Below are positions 7,827 through 15,908 of a stretch of 64,000 nt of DNA, piece after piece. Location of the stretch: NCBI GenBank assembly GCA_964390465.1, contig CAYMIJ010000002.1:186001-250000 (forward strand), read 5' to 3'. The position numbers and the translations under genes were made by a program. The notes under the pieces were generated by a model that did no database searches, was not told the DNA's origin, and worked only from the letters and a program-made list of their open reading frames with translations. How positions within the stretch are numbered: position 1 is the first letter of the stretch; the number at the start of each line of letters is the position of its first letter. This stretch comes from JADZAI01 sp964390465. GTDB taxonomy: Bacteria > Pseudomonadota > Alphaproteobacteria > Micropepsales > Micropepsaceae.

Positions 7827-8432
7827 ATGAATGTCAGTCCTGCTGTCAAACTGTTTGCCTTTGTCGTGTTGGCGTTGGCTGCGACGATTGGTGGCTTTGC
7901 CATGTGGCGGTCGGGTCAGGGTGATCGTCCATCGATGATGCAGCCGCTTGAACCTGCGCCGTCATTCATCCTAACCGCCAGTGATGGCGCGCCCTTCAAC
8001 TCAGCCTCGTTGAAGGGCAAGGTGGTGCTGATCTTTTTCGGCTTCACCCATTGTCCGGATGTCTGCCCCACCACCATGGCGCTGATGTCAGACATTCTCA
8101 GCAAACTGGGTGCAGAGGCGGGCGAAGTTGTGCCCGTTTTCATTACGGTCGATCCGGAGCGCGACACACCCGAAGCCCTCAAGGCTTTCCGGGCTTCGTT
8201 TGATAATCGCATCATCATGCTGTCCGGGACGCCGGACGAGATCAACACGGTGATCGCCGACTATCATATCTATGCGAAAAAAGTGCCGCTGAAAGACGGC
8301 AACTACACGATGGACCACACGGCCAGCGTCTTTCTATTCGACCGGCAGTTGCGCCTGCGCTCTAGTTTCGACTTCCACGAACCTGATAAAGTCATATTCG
8401 ACAAGGTGAGGCTGGTGCTTGACGGCAGGTGA
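7827..8432 (+). CDS. SCO1/SenC family copper-binding thioredoxin-fold protein
   Basis: The protein has 201 residues. One N-terminal membrane anchor (about 8-27) is followed by a periplasmic thioredoxin-like domain with the SCO motif CPDVC (C76 and C80) and the distant ligand H164 in TMDHTAS. These three residues bind Cu(I)/Cu(II) in SCO proteins, which metallate or reduce the CuA site of cytochrome oxidase. It lies 3 bases after the PCuAC gene, so the two are translationally linked. It ends at 8432, four bases before the start of a broken small frame. Confidence 0.95.
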   Translation: MNVSPAVKLFAFVVLALAATIGGFAMWRSGQGDRPSMMQPLEPAPSFILTASDGAPFNSASLKGKVVLIFFGFTHCPDVCPTTMALMSDILSKLGAEAGEVVPVFITVDPERDTPEALKAFRASFDNRIIMLSGTPDEINTVIADYHIYAKKVPLKDGNYTMDHTASVFLFDRQLRLRSSFDFHEPDKVIFDKVRLVLDGR

Positions 8433-8435
8433 CTG

Positions 8436-8604
8436 ATGGAAGGCCCTGGCCGGGCATTGGCGCTTTGATCTGGTTCTCTGGATCACGGGTCAGGCCGCCT
8501 TGCCATGGCTGGAAGACGGCCCAGTTGATATCGCCAATGCGTTTGCGGGCACCAACGCGATCTTCAGCGGCAACCTGCTCGCCTATGCCTTCTGGTTCAA
8601 CTGA
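8436..8604 (+). pseudogene. Frameshifted small gene after the SCO gene
   Basis: An ATG at 8436, three bases after the SCO stop, opens a frame that stops after 10 codons. In the next frame an uninterrupted stretch reads GHWRFDLVLWITGQAALPW and continues through NAIFSGNLLAYAFWFN to a TGA at 8602-8604. This stretch has the composition of a real, partly hydrophobic protein, but has no start codon of its own because of a stop at 8434. One inserted or deleted base near 8440-8455 (GGCCCTGGCCGGGC) would restore a protein of about 55 residues. I do not recognise the family. It overlaps the 3' end of the convergent crotonase gene by 22 bases. Confidence 0.4.
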
Positions 8605-9419
8605 GCGGTCAGCTCGCCCATGGCCAGCTCGCCTTCGCGCGTCTGGCCACCTTCGGCCATGAAGCGGCGCATGGCTGTCTGCGCCGCCTCGGTGCGTAGC
8701 AGAGTCTGGAAGAGATAAGCCTCCTCGATCAGACCTTCGCTCAGAGGACCATCCGCTGCATTCACCGATCGCTTGGTGGCCCGGATGGCCTCAGGTGAAA
8801 ACGAGCCGATGCGAGTGGTCAGCTGGTCAATGAACGGACCGATTTCGTTTTCATCGAATATGCGGTCGAGATAGCCCCAACGCTCAGCGGTTTCGGCATC
8901 AAGATCGCCACAGCCAAACATCAGCTCGATGGCCCGGCCACGCCCGATGAGGCGCGGCAGGCGCTGCGTGCCGCCACCGCCGGGCAGGATGCCGACCGCA
9001 ACCTCCATCTGGTTGATGCGCGTTTTGCCGCGCACGCCATAGCGGATGTCGAAGGCCGAGACGAGTTCGCTGCCACCACCGCCCACGCGCCCACGTATGT
9101 CGGCGATGGTCACCTTCGGCATGGTGCGGAAGCGTTCCGTCATCGCGTGATACTCACCCAATGCTTCCGCGCGTTCAGCAGGTTTATCCACCGGTATGGC
9201 GAGTAACGCCTCGACATCGAAATGCGCGATGAAAAAGTCAGGGTCAGCGCTTCGCACCACCAGCACCGAGACCCCGTCATCTGCTTCCGCGTCTTTCGAC
9301 AGCCGCACCAGTTCAGAAAACAGCTTCAACGTGATGACATTGATCGGCGGTGCATCAATGGTTGCGAACAGGGCGCGACCCTGACGCTCGATGCGGATCA
9401 GATCGTAGTCATAGGTCAT
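8583..9419 (-). CDS. Enoyl-CoA hydratase/isomerase (crotonase) family protein
   Basis: The protein has 278 residues. The crotonase oxyanion-hole region is GRVGGGGSELVSAFDIR and the second active-site segment is QMEVAVGILPGGGGTQRL, with the family glutamate in QMEV. The ATG at 9419 overlaps the stop of the preceding SDR gene as TGATG, pointing to translational coupling; a TTG three bases earlier is the alternative. The pair probably acts on one acyl-CoA pathway. The substrate cannot be deduced; hydratase, isomerase and hydrolase activities all occur with this fold. Confidence 0.85.
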   Translation of the reverse strand: MTYDYDLIRIERQGRALFATIDAPPINVITLKLFSELVRLSKDAEADDGVSVLVVRSADPDFFIAHFDVEALLAIPVDKPAERAEALGEYHAMTERFRTMPKVTIADIRGRVGGGGSELVSAFDIRYGVRGKTRINQMEVAVGILPGGGGTQRLPRLIGRGRAIELMFGCGDLDAETAERWGYLDRIFDENEIGPFIDQLTTRIGSFSPEAIRATKRSVNAADGPLSEGLIEEAYLFQTLLRTEAAQTAMRRFMAEGGQTREGELAMGELTAQLNQKA

Positions 9420-10381
9420 CAATCGTCTTTTTTTATTGCCTGAGCGATCGTGCCCATCGGGTTATGCCAATCGGCGTCATAAGCGTGTTCCGGATCACGC
9501 CGGACAGCCTCGTCCAGCAGGCGGGCATCTTCGCCCACCAGAATGCGCCAGCGGTTTGCGCGCACACCATCAAGGATGATCGTGACGGCCTGCGCCGCAG
9601 TGGTGGGCGCGTTCTCCTCAAAGCCACGCGCCATTTCCGCCATTATGGCGCGGATGGCATTATCACTCAGCGTTGCAGGATCGGCCCCCATGGCCTTCAT
9701 GCGCTTGCGGGCACCCTCAAGGGCGACGGCATCATCCTCACCCTGCAGAACTTCGCGCGTGTTGCGGATGATCGCTGTGCCGACATGGCCGGGCATCACA
9801 ACGGAACAGGTGATATGCGGCGCGTTGAGGCGCAGATCGCCGATCAGCGCTTCTGTAAAGCCTTTCACGGCAAACTTCGCAGCCGGATAGGCGGTGTGCG
9901 CGATGCCGGGGCCGACGCTGGCCCAGAAGCCGTTGACGCTGCTTGTGTTGGTGATGTGGGCGCGGTCGGCTTTCATCAGCATCGGCAGAAACACACGGCA
10001 GCCGAAATAGACGCCGTTCCAGCATATATCGAAGGTGCGGTCCCATTCCTCGCGCGGGCCAGCGACAAAGCTGCCGCCACCGCCGACACCGGCATTGTTG
10101 AACAGGAAATGGATGCGATCCGTTTTCAGTTCATCTTCGATCGCCTTGCGGAAGCCTTCCAGCGCCTGTTCGCTGCCGACATCGGCGACATGTGCCAGAA
10201 TGCGCGTGCCCTGTGGCAGGCCTGTCGCTTCGGCCTGACGTTTGGTCTCGGCCATGTTGGCGGCGTTCACGTCGCACATCGCGACCGTGCAGCCTTCTGC
10301 GGTGAGCTGTTTTACCATCTCGCGGCCCATGCCCGTGCCGCCGCCTGTGACGACCGCAATCCGTCCTGCAAACTCCATCAT
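9419..10381 (-). CDS. Short-chain dehydrogenase/reductase
   Basis: The protein has 320 residues and is a classical SDR: nucleotide-binding TGGGTGMG at 12-19, NNAG at 95-98, catalytic serines near 147-148, and Y165-x3-K169 in YPAAK. An aspartate at the end of the second strand (CDVNA) suggests a preference for NAD. The C-terminal 60 residues are longer than in minimal SDRs and contain a second helical lobe. It is the upstream gene of a two-gene unit with the crotonase. Two ATGs (10381 and 10378) are in frame. The substrate is unknown. Confidence 0.87.
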   Translation of the reverse strand: MMEFAGRIAVVTGGGTGMGREMVKQLTAEGCTVAMCDVNAANMAETKRQAEATGLPQGTRILAHVADVGSEQALEGFRKAIEDELKTDRIHFLFNNAGVGGGGSFVAGPREEWDRTFDICWNGVYFGCRVFLPMLMKADRAHITNTSSVNGFWASVGPGIAHTAYPAAKFAVKGFTEALIGDLRLNAPHITCSVVMPGHVGTAIIRNTREVLQGEDDAVALEGARKRMKAMGADPATLSDNAIRAIMAEMARGFEENAPTTAAQAVTIILDGVRANRWRILVGEDARLLDEAVRRDPEHAYDADWHNPMGTIAQAIKKDD

Positions 10382-10518
10382 AATCCCCGATTCAAAATAA
10401 CAGCCGCGTCAGGCTAGCTGGTTTGCGCTTTCCGCGTCTATGTGACGCATAGGGAACCTTGCTTCGCCGCTCAGGCTGCGTTTAGTGCTGCACTGCACCA
10501 CTTTTGCGGAGCCGGTTC

Positions 10519-11505
10519 ATGTCCTTCACCACTGTCGAACGCGCTGAAGCGCCGCTTTACCGCTCCAAGCTGTTCCTGCCCGGCAGCCAGGTAAAGTTCT
10601 TTGAGAAAGCAGCGAAGGGCCCGGCTGACGTGGTGTGTCTTGATCTTGAGGACGCAGTTGCCCCCGCCGACAAGGTGCAGGCGCGCAAGAACATCGTTCA
10701 GGCTCTGAACGAGGTGGACTTTGGCGACAAGCTTGTCACCGTGCGCATCAACGGACTCGACACGCCGCTCGCCTATCGTGATGTGATCGACCTTGTGGAA
10801 CTGGGCGGTGAGCGGCTCGATGCCATCATGATTCCGAAAGTCGGCGTGGCGGCTGACGTCTATGCCATCGACATGCTGGTCACGCAGGCCTCGAAGGCCG
10901 TGGGCCGCAAGAAGCGCATCATGCTGGAAGTGATCCTTGAGACGGCGCTGGGCATGACGAACATTGATGCGATCTGCGGTGCCTCTAAGCGCCTGCAGAG
11001 CGTGCATTTCGGCTCTGCTGATTACGCAGCCTCAGCGGGCATGCGCACCACGAATATCGGCGGCGGCAATGCCGACTATGTGATGCTGACCGACAAGGAC
11101 GAGGCAGGCGCACGGGTGCGCCACTGGAACGATCTGTGGCACTATCCGCTGATCCGCATGGTGGCGGCGGCCCGTGCTCATGGCATCACACCCATCGACG
11201 GCCCGTTCGGTGACTATAACGACCCCGATGGCTTCCGCGTTCAGGCCAATCGCACGGCCATTCTGGGCTGCGAGGGCAAATGGGCCATTCATCCCAATCA
11301 GGTGCCGCTGGCCAATGAGGTTTACACGCCGCCGGTGGCCGAAGTTGAAAAGGCTCGCGCCATTCTGGCGGCGATGGCCGAGGCGCAGGCCTCAGGGGCA
11401 GGCGCTGCGACTTACAAAGGCGTGCTGATTGATGCCGCTTCGATCCGTCAGGCCGAGGTGATCGTCAAGCAGGCCGAGATCATTGCAAAACGGACGGCAG
11501 GCTGA
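10519..11505 (+). CDS. L-malyl-CoA/beta-methylmalyl-CoA lyase-type CoA-ester lyase
   Basis: The protein has 328 residues of the HpcH/HpaI (citrate lyase beta) TIM-barrel family. It carries DVVCLDLEDAVAP, VRINGLDTPLAYRDV, DAIMIPKVGVAADVYA, VDGPFGDY-type (here IDGPFGDYNDPDGF) and GKWAIHPNQVPLANEV, closely matching my recollection of the malyl-CoA lyases (Mcl1) of purple bacteria. These cleave malyl-CoA to acetyl-CoA and glyoxylate, and methylmalyl-CoA to propionyl-CoA and glyoxylate. The ATG at 10519 follows GGAG. Other family members act on citramalyl-CoA, so the exact substrate is an inference. A hairpin overlaps the stop codon. Confidence 0.83.
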   Translation: MSFTTVERAEAPLYRSKLFLPGSQVKFFEKAAKGPADVVCLDLEDAVAPADKVQARKNIVQALNEVDFGDKLVTVRINGLDTPLAYRDVIDLVELGGERLDAIMIPKVGVAADVYAIDMLVTQASKAVGRKKRIMLEVILETALGMTNIDAICGASKRLQSVHFGSADYAASAGMRTTNIGGGNADYVMLTDKDEAGARVRHWNDLWHYPLIRMVAAARAHGITPIDGPFGDYNDPDGFRVQANRTAILGCEGKWAIHPNQVPLANEVYTPPVAEVEKARAILAAMAEAQASGAGAATYKGVLIDAASIRQAEVIVKQAEIIAKRTAG

Positions 11506-11515
11506 CCCTGCCGTC
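11493..11515 (+). terminator. Hairpin spanning the stop codon of the CoA-ester lyase gene
   Basis: GACGGCAGG and CCTGCCGTC form a perfect 9-base-pair stem with loop CTGAC, which contains part of the TGA stop at 11503-11505. There is no T tract after it, so it is either a Rho-assisted end or an mRNA-stabilising 3' structure. Confidence 0.4.
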
Positions 11516-11518
11516 TAT

Positions 11519-11562
11519 GAGACGTCAGTTATTTGACAGGGTGCGCGACGTCTCGTTATTCT
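11519..11562 (+). promoter_or_regulatory. Inverted repeat with a possible promoter upstream of the small gene and accA
   Basis: GAGACGTC (11519-11526) and GACGTCTC (11547-11554) form a perfect 8-base inverted repeat 20 bases apart. Within it TTGACA at 11533-11538 is followed after 18 bases by TATTCT at 11557-11562, a fair sigma-70 match. A regulator bound to the repeat would cover the -35 element. The remainder of the gene-free stretch 11506-11824 shows no credible coding frame. Confidence 0.35.
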
Positions 11563-11824
11563 GATCGCCTTAACATTTGTGACGAGGTCTCGACGAACAT
11601 GGAGAACTGAGCGCGACAAAAACGCGGTTGCCGTGACTGCCCTCTTGGCAGGTTCATGCGGCGTGCTGCGCTGTCCGCTTGCTCCATGATCGTCTGTTGC
11701 CGGTATTTCTGAACCGGCAGCACCGCGTGCGGTCCAGCCGCGATTTTCCCCATTCTTTCAGATTCCTGACGGTCGCGCGGGACAGCGCCACCTGGCCGTC
11801 TTTCTGCATAATAAGGAGTGCTTC

Positions 11825-11998
11825 ATGCCGAAGCAGATTTTCCAGCGCCCAGCGCCGGTTCGCCGGACCGATAACCGGTTTTCGGGAAAGGGCCACCAAC
11901 CCGTCCCGCAACCGTTGAAAAAGAAGGACAAGCCACCCGCTCTGCCTGACGCCGGACCTACCCGGCCACAGGATTGGCTGCCGGTTGAAAAATCCTGA
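11825..11998 (+). CDS. Small basic, proline-rich hypothetical protein
   Basis: This short frame encodes 57 residues, starting MPKQIFQRPAPVRRTDNRFS and ending QDWLPVEKS. AAGGAG lies six bases before the ATG, an ideal ribosome-binding site, and a strong hairpin follows the stop. The protein is very basic and proline-rich (KKKDKPPALP in the middle) and has no membrane segment or cysteine. I do not recognise it. The reverse strand is also open through this region, but without a ribosome-binding site, so the plus-strand reading is preferred. It stands just upstream of accA. Confidence 0.5.
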   Translation: MPKQIFQRPAPVRRTDNRFSGKGHQPVPQPLKKKDKPPALPDAGPTRPQDWLPVEKS

Positions 11999-12008
11999 TT
12001 TTTCAGGG

Positions 12009-12039
12009 GGCCGGGGCATCTCATGATGCTCCGGCCTTT
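12009..12039 (+). terminator. Hairpin after the small gene, before accA
   Basis: GGCCGGGGCATC and GATGCTCCGGCC form a 12-base-pair stem (one G-U pair) with loop TCAT, followed by TTTC. It lies 10 bases after the stop of the small frame and 44 bases before accA. A smaller hairpin, CCTGA-TTTT-TCAGG, overlaps the stop codon itself. The short T run makes termination likely but perhaps incomplete. Confidence 0.5.
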
Positions 12040-12082
12040 CACCCGATTGACTTGCGCGCGCCCTTCGCCGACATGAGCGGCC

Positions 12083-13042
12083 ATGAGCACCTATCTCGAC
12101 TTCGAGAAGCCCATCGCCGAGCTGGAGACCAAGGTCGCCGAGCTGAGAAAGCTCGCCGAGGCGACCCCCGGCATGAACGTGTCGGATGAGACCGCCAAGC
12201 TGGAAGCGCGCGCCGGGCAATTGCTGAAAGATACCTATGCCAAGCTGACGCCCTGGCAGAAGACGCAGGTCGCCCGCCACGGGGAGCGTCCGCATTTCTA
12301 TGACTATGTGCGCGGCCTGATCGAAGACTTCACCCCGCTGGCCGGTGATCGGGGCTTTGGTGACGATGCCGCTCTGGTGGCAGGCCTTGGCCGCTTTCGT
12401 GGCCGTCCTGTCGCAGTTCTGGGCCACGAGAAGGGCAACGACACCAAGTCGCGCCTCAAACATAATTTCGGCATGGCGACGCCCGAAGGCTATCGCAAGG
12501 CGGTGCGGGTGATGGACCTCGCCGATCGCTTCGGCCTGCCGGTTATTTCGCTGATCGACACCCCCGGCGCCTATCCCGGTCTGGTTTCAGAAGAGCGCGG
12601 CGTGGCCGAGGCCATCGCGCGCTCGATCGACCGCAGCCTGTCACTGACCGTGCCGATGGTCGCCGTCATCACGGGCGAAGGCATGTCGGGCGGTGCCATA
12701 GGCATTGGTTCGGCCAATAGCGTGCTGATGCTGGAACATGCGGTCTATGCGGTGATCGGGCCGGAGGCCTGCGCCGCCATTCTATGGCGCACGGGCGAAA
12801 AAGGCCCCGATGCTGCAAATGCGATGAAGATCACAGCGCAGGATCTGATGTCGCTGAAGATCATCGACAGGATCATCGCTGAACCCGTCGGCGGCGCGCA
12901 TCGTGATGGGGCGGCGATGATCGCCAGCGTGGGCGATGCGATGGCTGTTGAGCTCAATCACCTGACCGGCATGGACCGCGAGGCGCTGAAACGTCAGCGC
13001 CGCGAGAAGTTCCTCGCCATGGGCCGCACACTGGCGGCCTGA
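12083..13042 (+). CDS. accA: Acetyl-CoA carboxylase carboxyltransferase subunit alpha
   Basis: The protein has 319 residues, the usual size of AccA. The N-terminal helical region (YLDFEKPIAELETKVAELR) is followed by the crotonase-like carboxyltransferase core with MATPEGYRKAVRVM, IDTPGAYPG and EGMSGGAIGIGSAN, all strongly conserved in the family. With AccD it transfers carboxyl from biotin to acetyl-CoA, giving malonyl-CoA, the first committed step of fatty-acid synthesis. AccD, AccB and AccC are not in the window. It converges on kup, whose stop is six bases away. Confidence 0.97.
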   Translation: MSTYLDFEKPIAELETKVAELRKLAEATPGMNVSDETAKLEARAGQLLKDTYAKLTPWQKTQVARHGERPHFYDYVRGLIEDFTPLAGDRGFGDDAALVAGLGRFRGRPVAVLGHEKGNDTKSRLKHNFGMATPEGYRKAVRVMDLADRFGLPVISLIDTPGAYPGLVSEERGVAEAIARSIDRSLSLTVPMVAVITGEGMSGGAIGIGSANSVLMLEHAVYAVIGPEACAAILWRTGEKGPDAANAMKITAQDLMSLKIIDRIIAEPVGGAHRDGAAMIASVGDAMAVELNHLTGMDREALKRQRREKFLAMGRTLAA

Positions 13043-13048
13043 ACAGGG

Positions 13049-14944
13049 CTACACTGTCACCTGTGTACCCAGTTCCACCACGCGCCCCGTGGGGATCTGG
13101 AAGAAGTCCGTTGCATTGGTCGAGTTGCGGCTGAGGCCGATGAACAGCTTGTCCTGCCAGGGCGGCATGCCCGAACGGCGGTCGGCGACGATCACCCGGC
13201 GACCAAGGAAGAATGAGGTCGTCATGATGTCGAACTTCAGACCCTGTTTTTTCAGGCGAGCCAAAGCGCGCGGCACATTGGGCGATTCCATGTAGCCGAA
13301 GTTCAGGATGATGCGCGTGACATCCTCGCTGACCTTTTCGATCTTGGCGCGCTGGTCTTCATTGAGACGCGGATAAGACGAGGTGAACACGGTGAGCATG
13401 ACCAGATGATCGTGCAGAACCTTGTTGTGCTTGAGGTTATGGAACAGCGCGGGCGGTGCCACGTCCGGGTCGTTGGTCAGGAAGATCGCCGTGCCACGCA
13501 CCCGTGTGGGCGGGCTCTTGCGCAGCATGTCGAGCAGATCTTCCAGCTTCATGGATTCACGGCGCGTTTTATCCTGCACGATCTTGTTGCCGCGCCGCCA
13601 TGTCCACATGATGAGCATGAGGCAGGCTGCAAGCAGCAACGGCACATAAGCACCGTGCAGCAGCTTCATCAGATTGGCTGACAGGAAAGTCAGCTCGATC
13701 ATCAGGATCGGCGTGATGATCGCAGCGGTCGCCCATTTCGAGAAGCCCCACACCTTGCGCACGATGATGAAGGCGAGGATCGAGGTGACGACCATCGTGC
13801 CGGTCACCGCGATGCCATAGGCATGGCTGAGGGCTGAGGAGGTCTGGAAAGCCAGCACCAGAATGACGACGCCGATGAACAGCATCATGTTCACCGCAGG
13901 CAGATAGATCTGTCCTGATGCCGTTTCGCTGGTGCGGCGGATTTCCATGCGCGGCAGCAGACCAAGTTGCACCGCCTGCTGGGTCAGCGAAAACGCGCCA
14001 GTGATCACCGCCTGGCTGGCGATGACAGTCGCCATCGCCGCCAGAATGATCAACGGCAGCAACAGTTCTTTCGGTGCCATCAGATAAAATGGATTGGAGG
14101 CAGCGGTCGGATCGCTCAACACCAGTGCGCCCTGACCAAAATAGTTGAGACCCAAAGCCGGGAACACAAACCACAGCCAGGCCGCAGTGATCGGCTTGCG
14201 TCCGAAATGGCCCATGTCTGCATAAAGCGCTTCGCAGCCCGTTACGGTCAGGAAGACCGAGCCGAGCACGACAAAACCCGTCAGGCCGTGATCGAACAGA
14301 AAACCGATCGCATAGGTTGGGCTCAGCGCATAAAGCACGCGCATATCATCGAGGATGTGCATCAGCCCCAGGCTGCCAATGGTCAGAAACCACAGGACGC
14401 AGATCGGGCCGAAGGCGAATGCCACACGCCCTGTGCCGTGGCGCTGAACCGAAAAGAGCAGCGTGAGAATGATAAGCGTCAGCGGCACGATATAGGGCTG
14501 AATGCCATCAGCCACCAGCGTGAGACCCTCCAGCGCGGAAAGAACCGAAACCGCTGGCGTGATGATCGCCTCGCCGGAGAACAGCGACGCACCGGTGATG
14601 CCCAGCACGAAAATAAAGGTCGTGCGGCGGCCATAGGCTTTCTGCGCCAGCGCCATCAGCGATAATGTACCGCCTTCGCCGTTATTGTCGGTGCGCAACA
14701 GGAAGACGACATATTTCAGCGTGACGATCAGCGTCAGCGACCAGAACATCAGCGAGACGATGCCGATCACCTCGTTCTGGCTCAGACCGTCGCCACTGGC
14801 CGAAGCCAGCGCTTCCTTGAAGGCATAAAGCGGGCTGGTGCCGATATCGCCATAAACGACACCGATGCTGCCAAGCAGCAAGGTCCAGAAGGACGCCTTA
14901 TGATGAGATTGCGAATGGTCGTGCGACGCGCCGTTGGCGGTCAT
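13049..14944 (-). CDS. kup: Low-affinity potassium transporter Kup
   Basis: The protein has about 631 residues. Twelve membrane segments occupy roughly residues 20-455, beginning LGSIGVVYGDIGTSPLYAFKEA, the signature of the KUP/HAK/KT family, followed by TDNNGEGGTLSLMALAQ. The C-terminal 150 residues form the cytosolic domain (GTAIFLTNDPDVAPPALFHNLKHNK). Kup takes up potassium with protons. The ATG at 14944 is preferred; a TTG at 14959 is also in frame, and neither has a good ribosome-binding site. A GC-rich hairpin (CCGCCC/GGGCGG, 14983-15001) lies between it and the upstream lipoprotein gene on the same strand. Confidence 0.95.
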   Translation of the reverse strand: MTANGASHDHSQSHHKASFWTLLLGSIGVVYGDIGTSPLYAFKEALASASGDGLSQNEVIGIVSLMFWSLTLIVTLKYVVFLLRTDNNGEGGTLSLMALAQKAYGRRTTFIFVLGITGASLFSGEAIITPAVSVLSALEGLTLVADGIQPYIVPLTLIILTLLFSVQRHGTGRVAFAFGPICVLWFLTIGSLGLMHILDDMRVLYALSPTYAIGFLFDHGLTGFVVLGSVFLTVTGCEALYADMGHFGRKPITAAWLWFVFPALGLNYFGQGALVLSDPTAASNPFYLMAPKELLLPLIILAAMATVIASQAVITGAFSLTQQAVQLGLLPRMEIRRTSETASGQIYLPAVNMMLFIGVVILVLAFQTSSALSHAYGIAVTGTMVVTSILAFIIVRKVWGFSKWATAAIITPILMIELTFLSANLMKLLHGAYVPLLLAACLMLIMWTWRRGNKIVQDKTRRESMKLEDLLDMLRKSPPTRVRGTAIFLTNDPDVAPPALFHNLKHNKVLHDHLVMLTVFTSSYPRLNEDQRAKIEKVSEDVTRIILNFGYMESPNVPRALARLKKQGLKFDIMTTSFFLGRRVIVADRRSGMPPWQDKLFIGLSRNSTNATDFFQIPTGRVVELGTQVTV

Positions 14945-15086
14945 ATGGCTATCAGTCAAGATGCACTGCCGCGATGCGGCCCCCGCCCTTTAAGGGGGCG
15001 GAAATTACGCCTTGATTTCCAAAAGTCTATCATGCTGCGGTGCAATAATTCTCTTGACGCACGCCATGAGAAGGAGTTGGCGACGG

Positions 15087-15905
15087 TTAAGGCACCAGAG
15101 CGCCACCCGCTTCCAACCGCTTGATCTCAGCTTCTGCTGCCGCGAGCGCGTCTTTTGCCGCCTGAAGGTCAGCTTCAGCGCGGGCCACCCCTTCATCATC
15201 CATGATGGCGCGCTTGTTGACGTCCTCAACACGGACAAAATCGACCTGATATGCGTAGCCCCGGTCAGGAATAACGCGCGACTCCTGGGCATTGATATTG
15301 CCCGGCGCGGACAGATCAGGCGTCACGAAGACGAACTTCATCTCGCCCGTCGTGACCGGGTCAGGAAACTGGAACGTGAAGCGCTCATCAATCCACGGGG
15401 TTGCAATGCCGGGTGCGCCAACCGAGGCGCGAAATATGATGGTCTTGATCGCTTCGGATGTGCCGTTCTTCAGATTGAAGGAAAAGAGCGGCTGCGGATT
15501 GCCCTGCGTATCGGGCCGCCAGACCAGCTGCGGATTGTGAAGCTCCAACGCTGAAAGAAACCGCTTGGCTGTTGCTTCGTTTTTGTGCGCAACCTCAACG
15601 GACTTTGCAGCAGACGCCGCCTTTTCCTGCAACACCGGCAGGCTCGCCTTGGCTTCGTCGATTTTCCGGCCGCGCGCCATGACGATCACCTCGTCAGGCG
15701 TCTTCCCGGCAATGGCGCTCAAGGGCCATCCCATATCAATGGCCGCCTGAAACTGGACCTGATCTTCTGGTGGTAGCGCGCCTTTCAGGTCCGCAATGCT
15801 TTTCTCGGCGGCCAGTTTCGATGTGCCGTCGATACGCGCCGTTTTCTCACTGCCACAGGCCATCAGCGCAGATGCAAGAATAAAAACCGGGATCAGGCGG
15901 CGCAT
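15087..15905 (-). CDS. Lipoprotein of unknown function
   Basis: The protein has 272 residues. It starts MRRLIPVFILASALMACGSE, a lipoprotein signal with lipobox LMAC (cysteine 17). The next 55 residues (SIADLKGALPPEDQVQFQAAI, GKTPDEVIVMA) resemble the DUF6694-type lipoprotein repeat. They are followed by an alanine-rich coiled coil (about 75-115), a beta-rich domain (about 120-215), and a second coiled coil at the C terminus (ADLQAAKDALAAAEAEIKRLEA). It is probably anchored in the outer or inner membrane facing the periplasm. It lies three bases after the epoxide hydrolase stop, hence likely one operon. The family call is tentative. Confidence 0.7.
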   Translation of the reverse strand: MRRLIPVFILASALMACGSEKTARIDGTSKLAAEKSIADLKGALPPEDQVQFQAAIDMGWPLSAIAGKTPDEVIVMARGRKIDEAKASLPVLQEKAASAAKSVEVAHKNEATAKRFLSALELHNPQLVWRPDTQGNPQPLFSFNLKNGTSEAIKTIIFRASVGAPGIATPWIDERFTFQFPDPVTTGEMKFVFVTPDLSAPGNINAQESRVIPDRGYAYQVDFVRVEDVNKRAIMDDEGVARAEADLQAAKDALAAAEAEIKRLEAGGALVP

Positions 15906-15908
15906 GGC

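Noticed and set aside
11654..12463. Long open frame on the minus strand across the small gene and the start of accA
   Set aside because: It runs antisense to well-conserved AccA codons, lacks a ribosome-binding site, and its composition is that of a GC-rich shadow frame.
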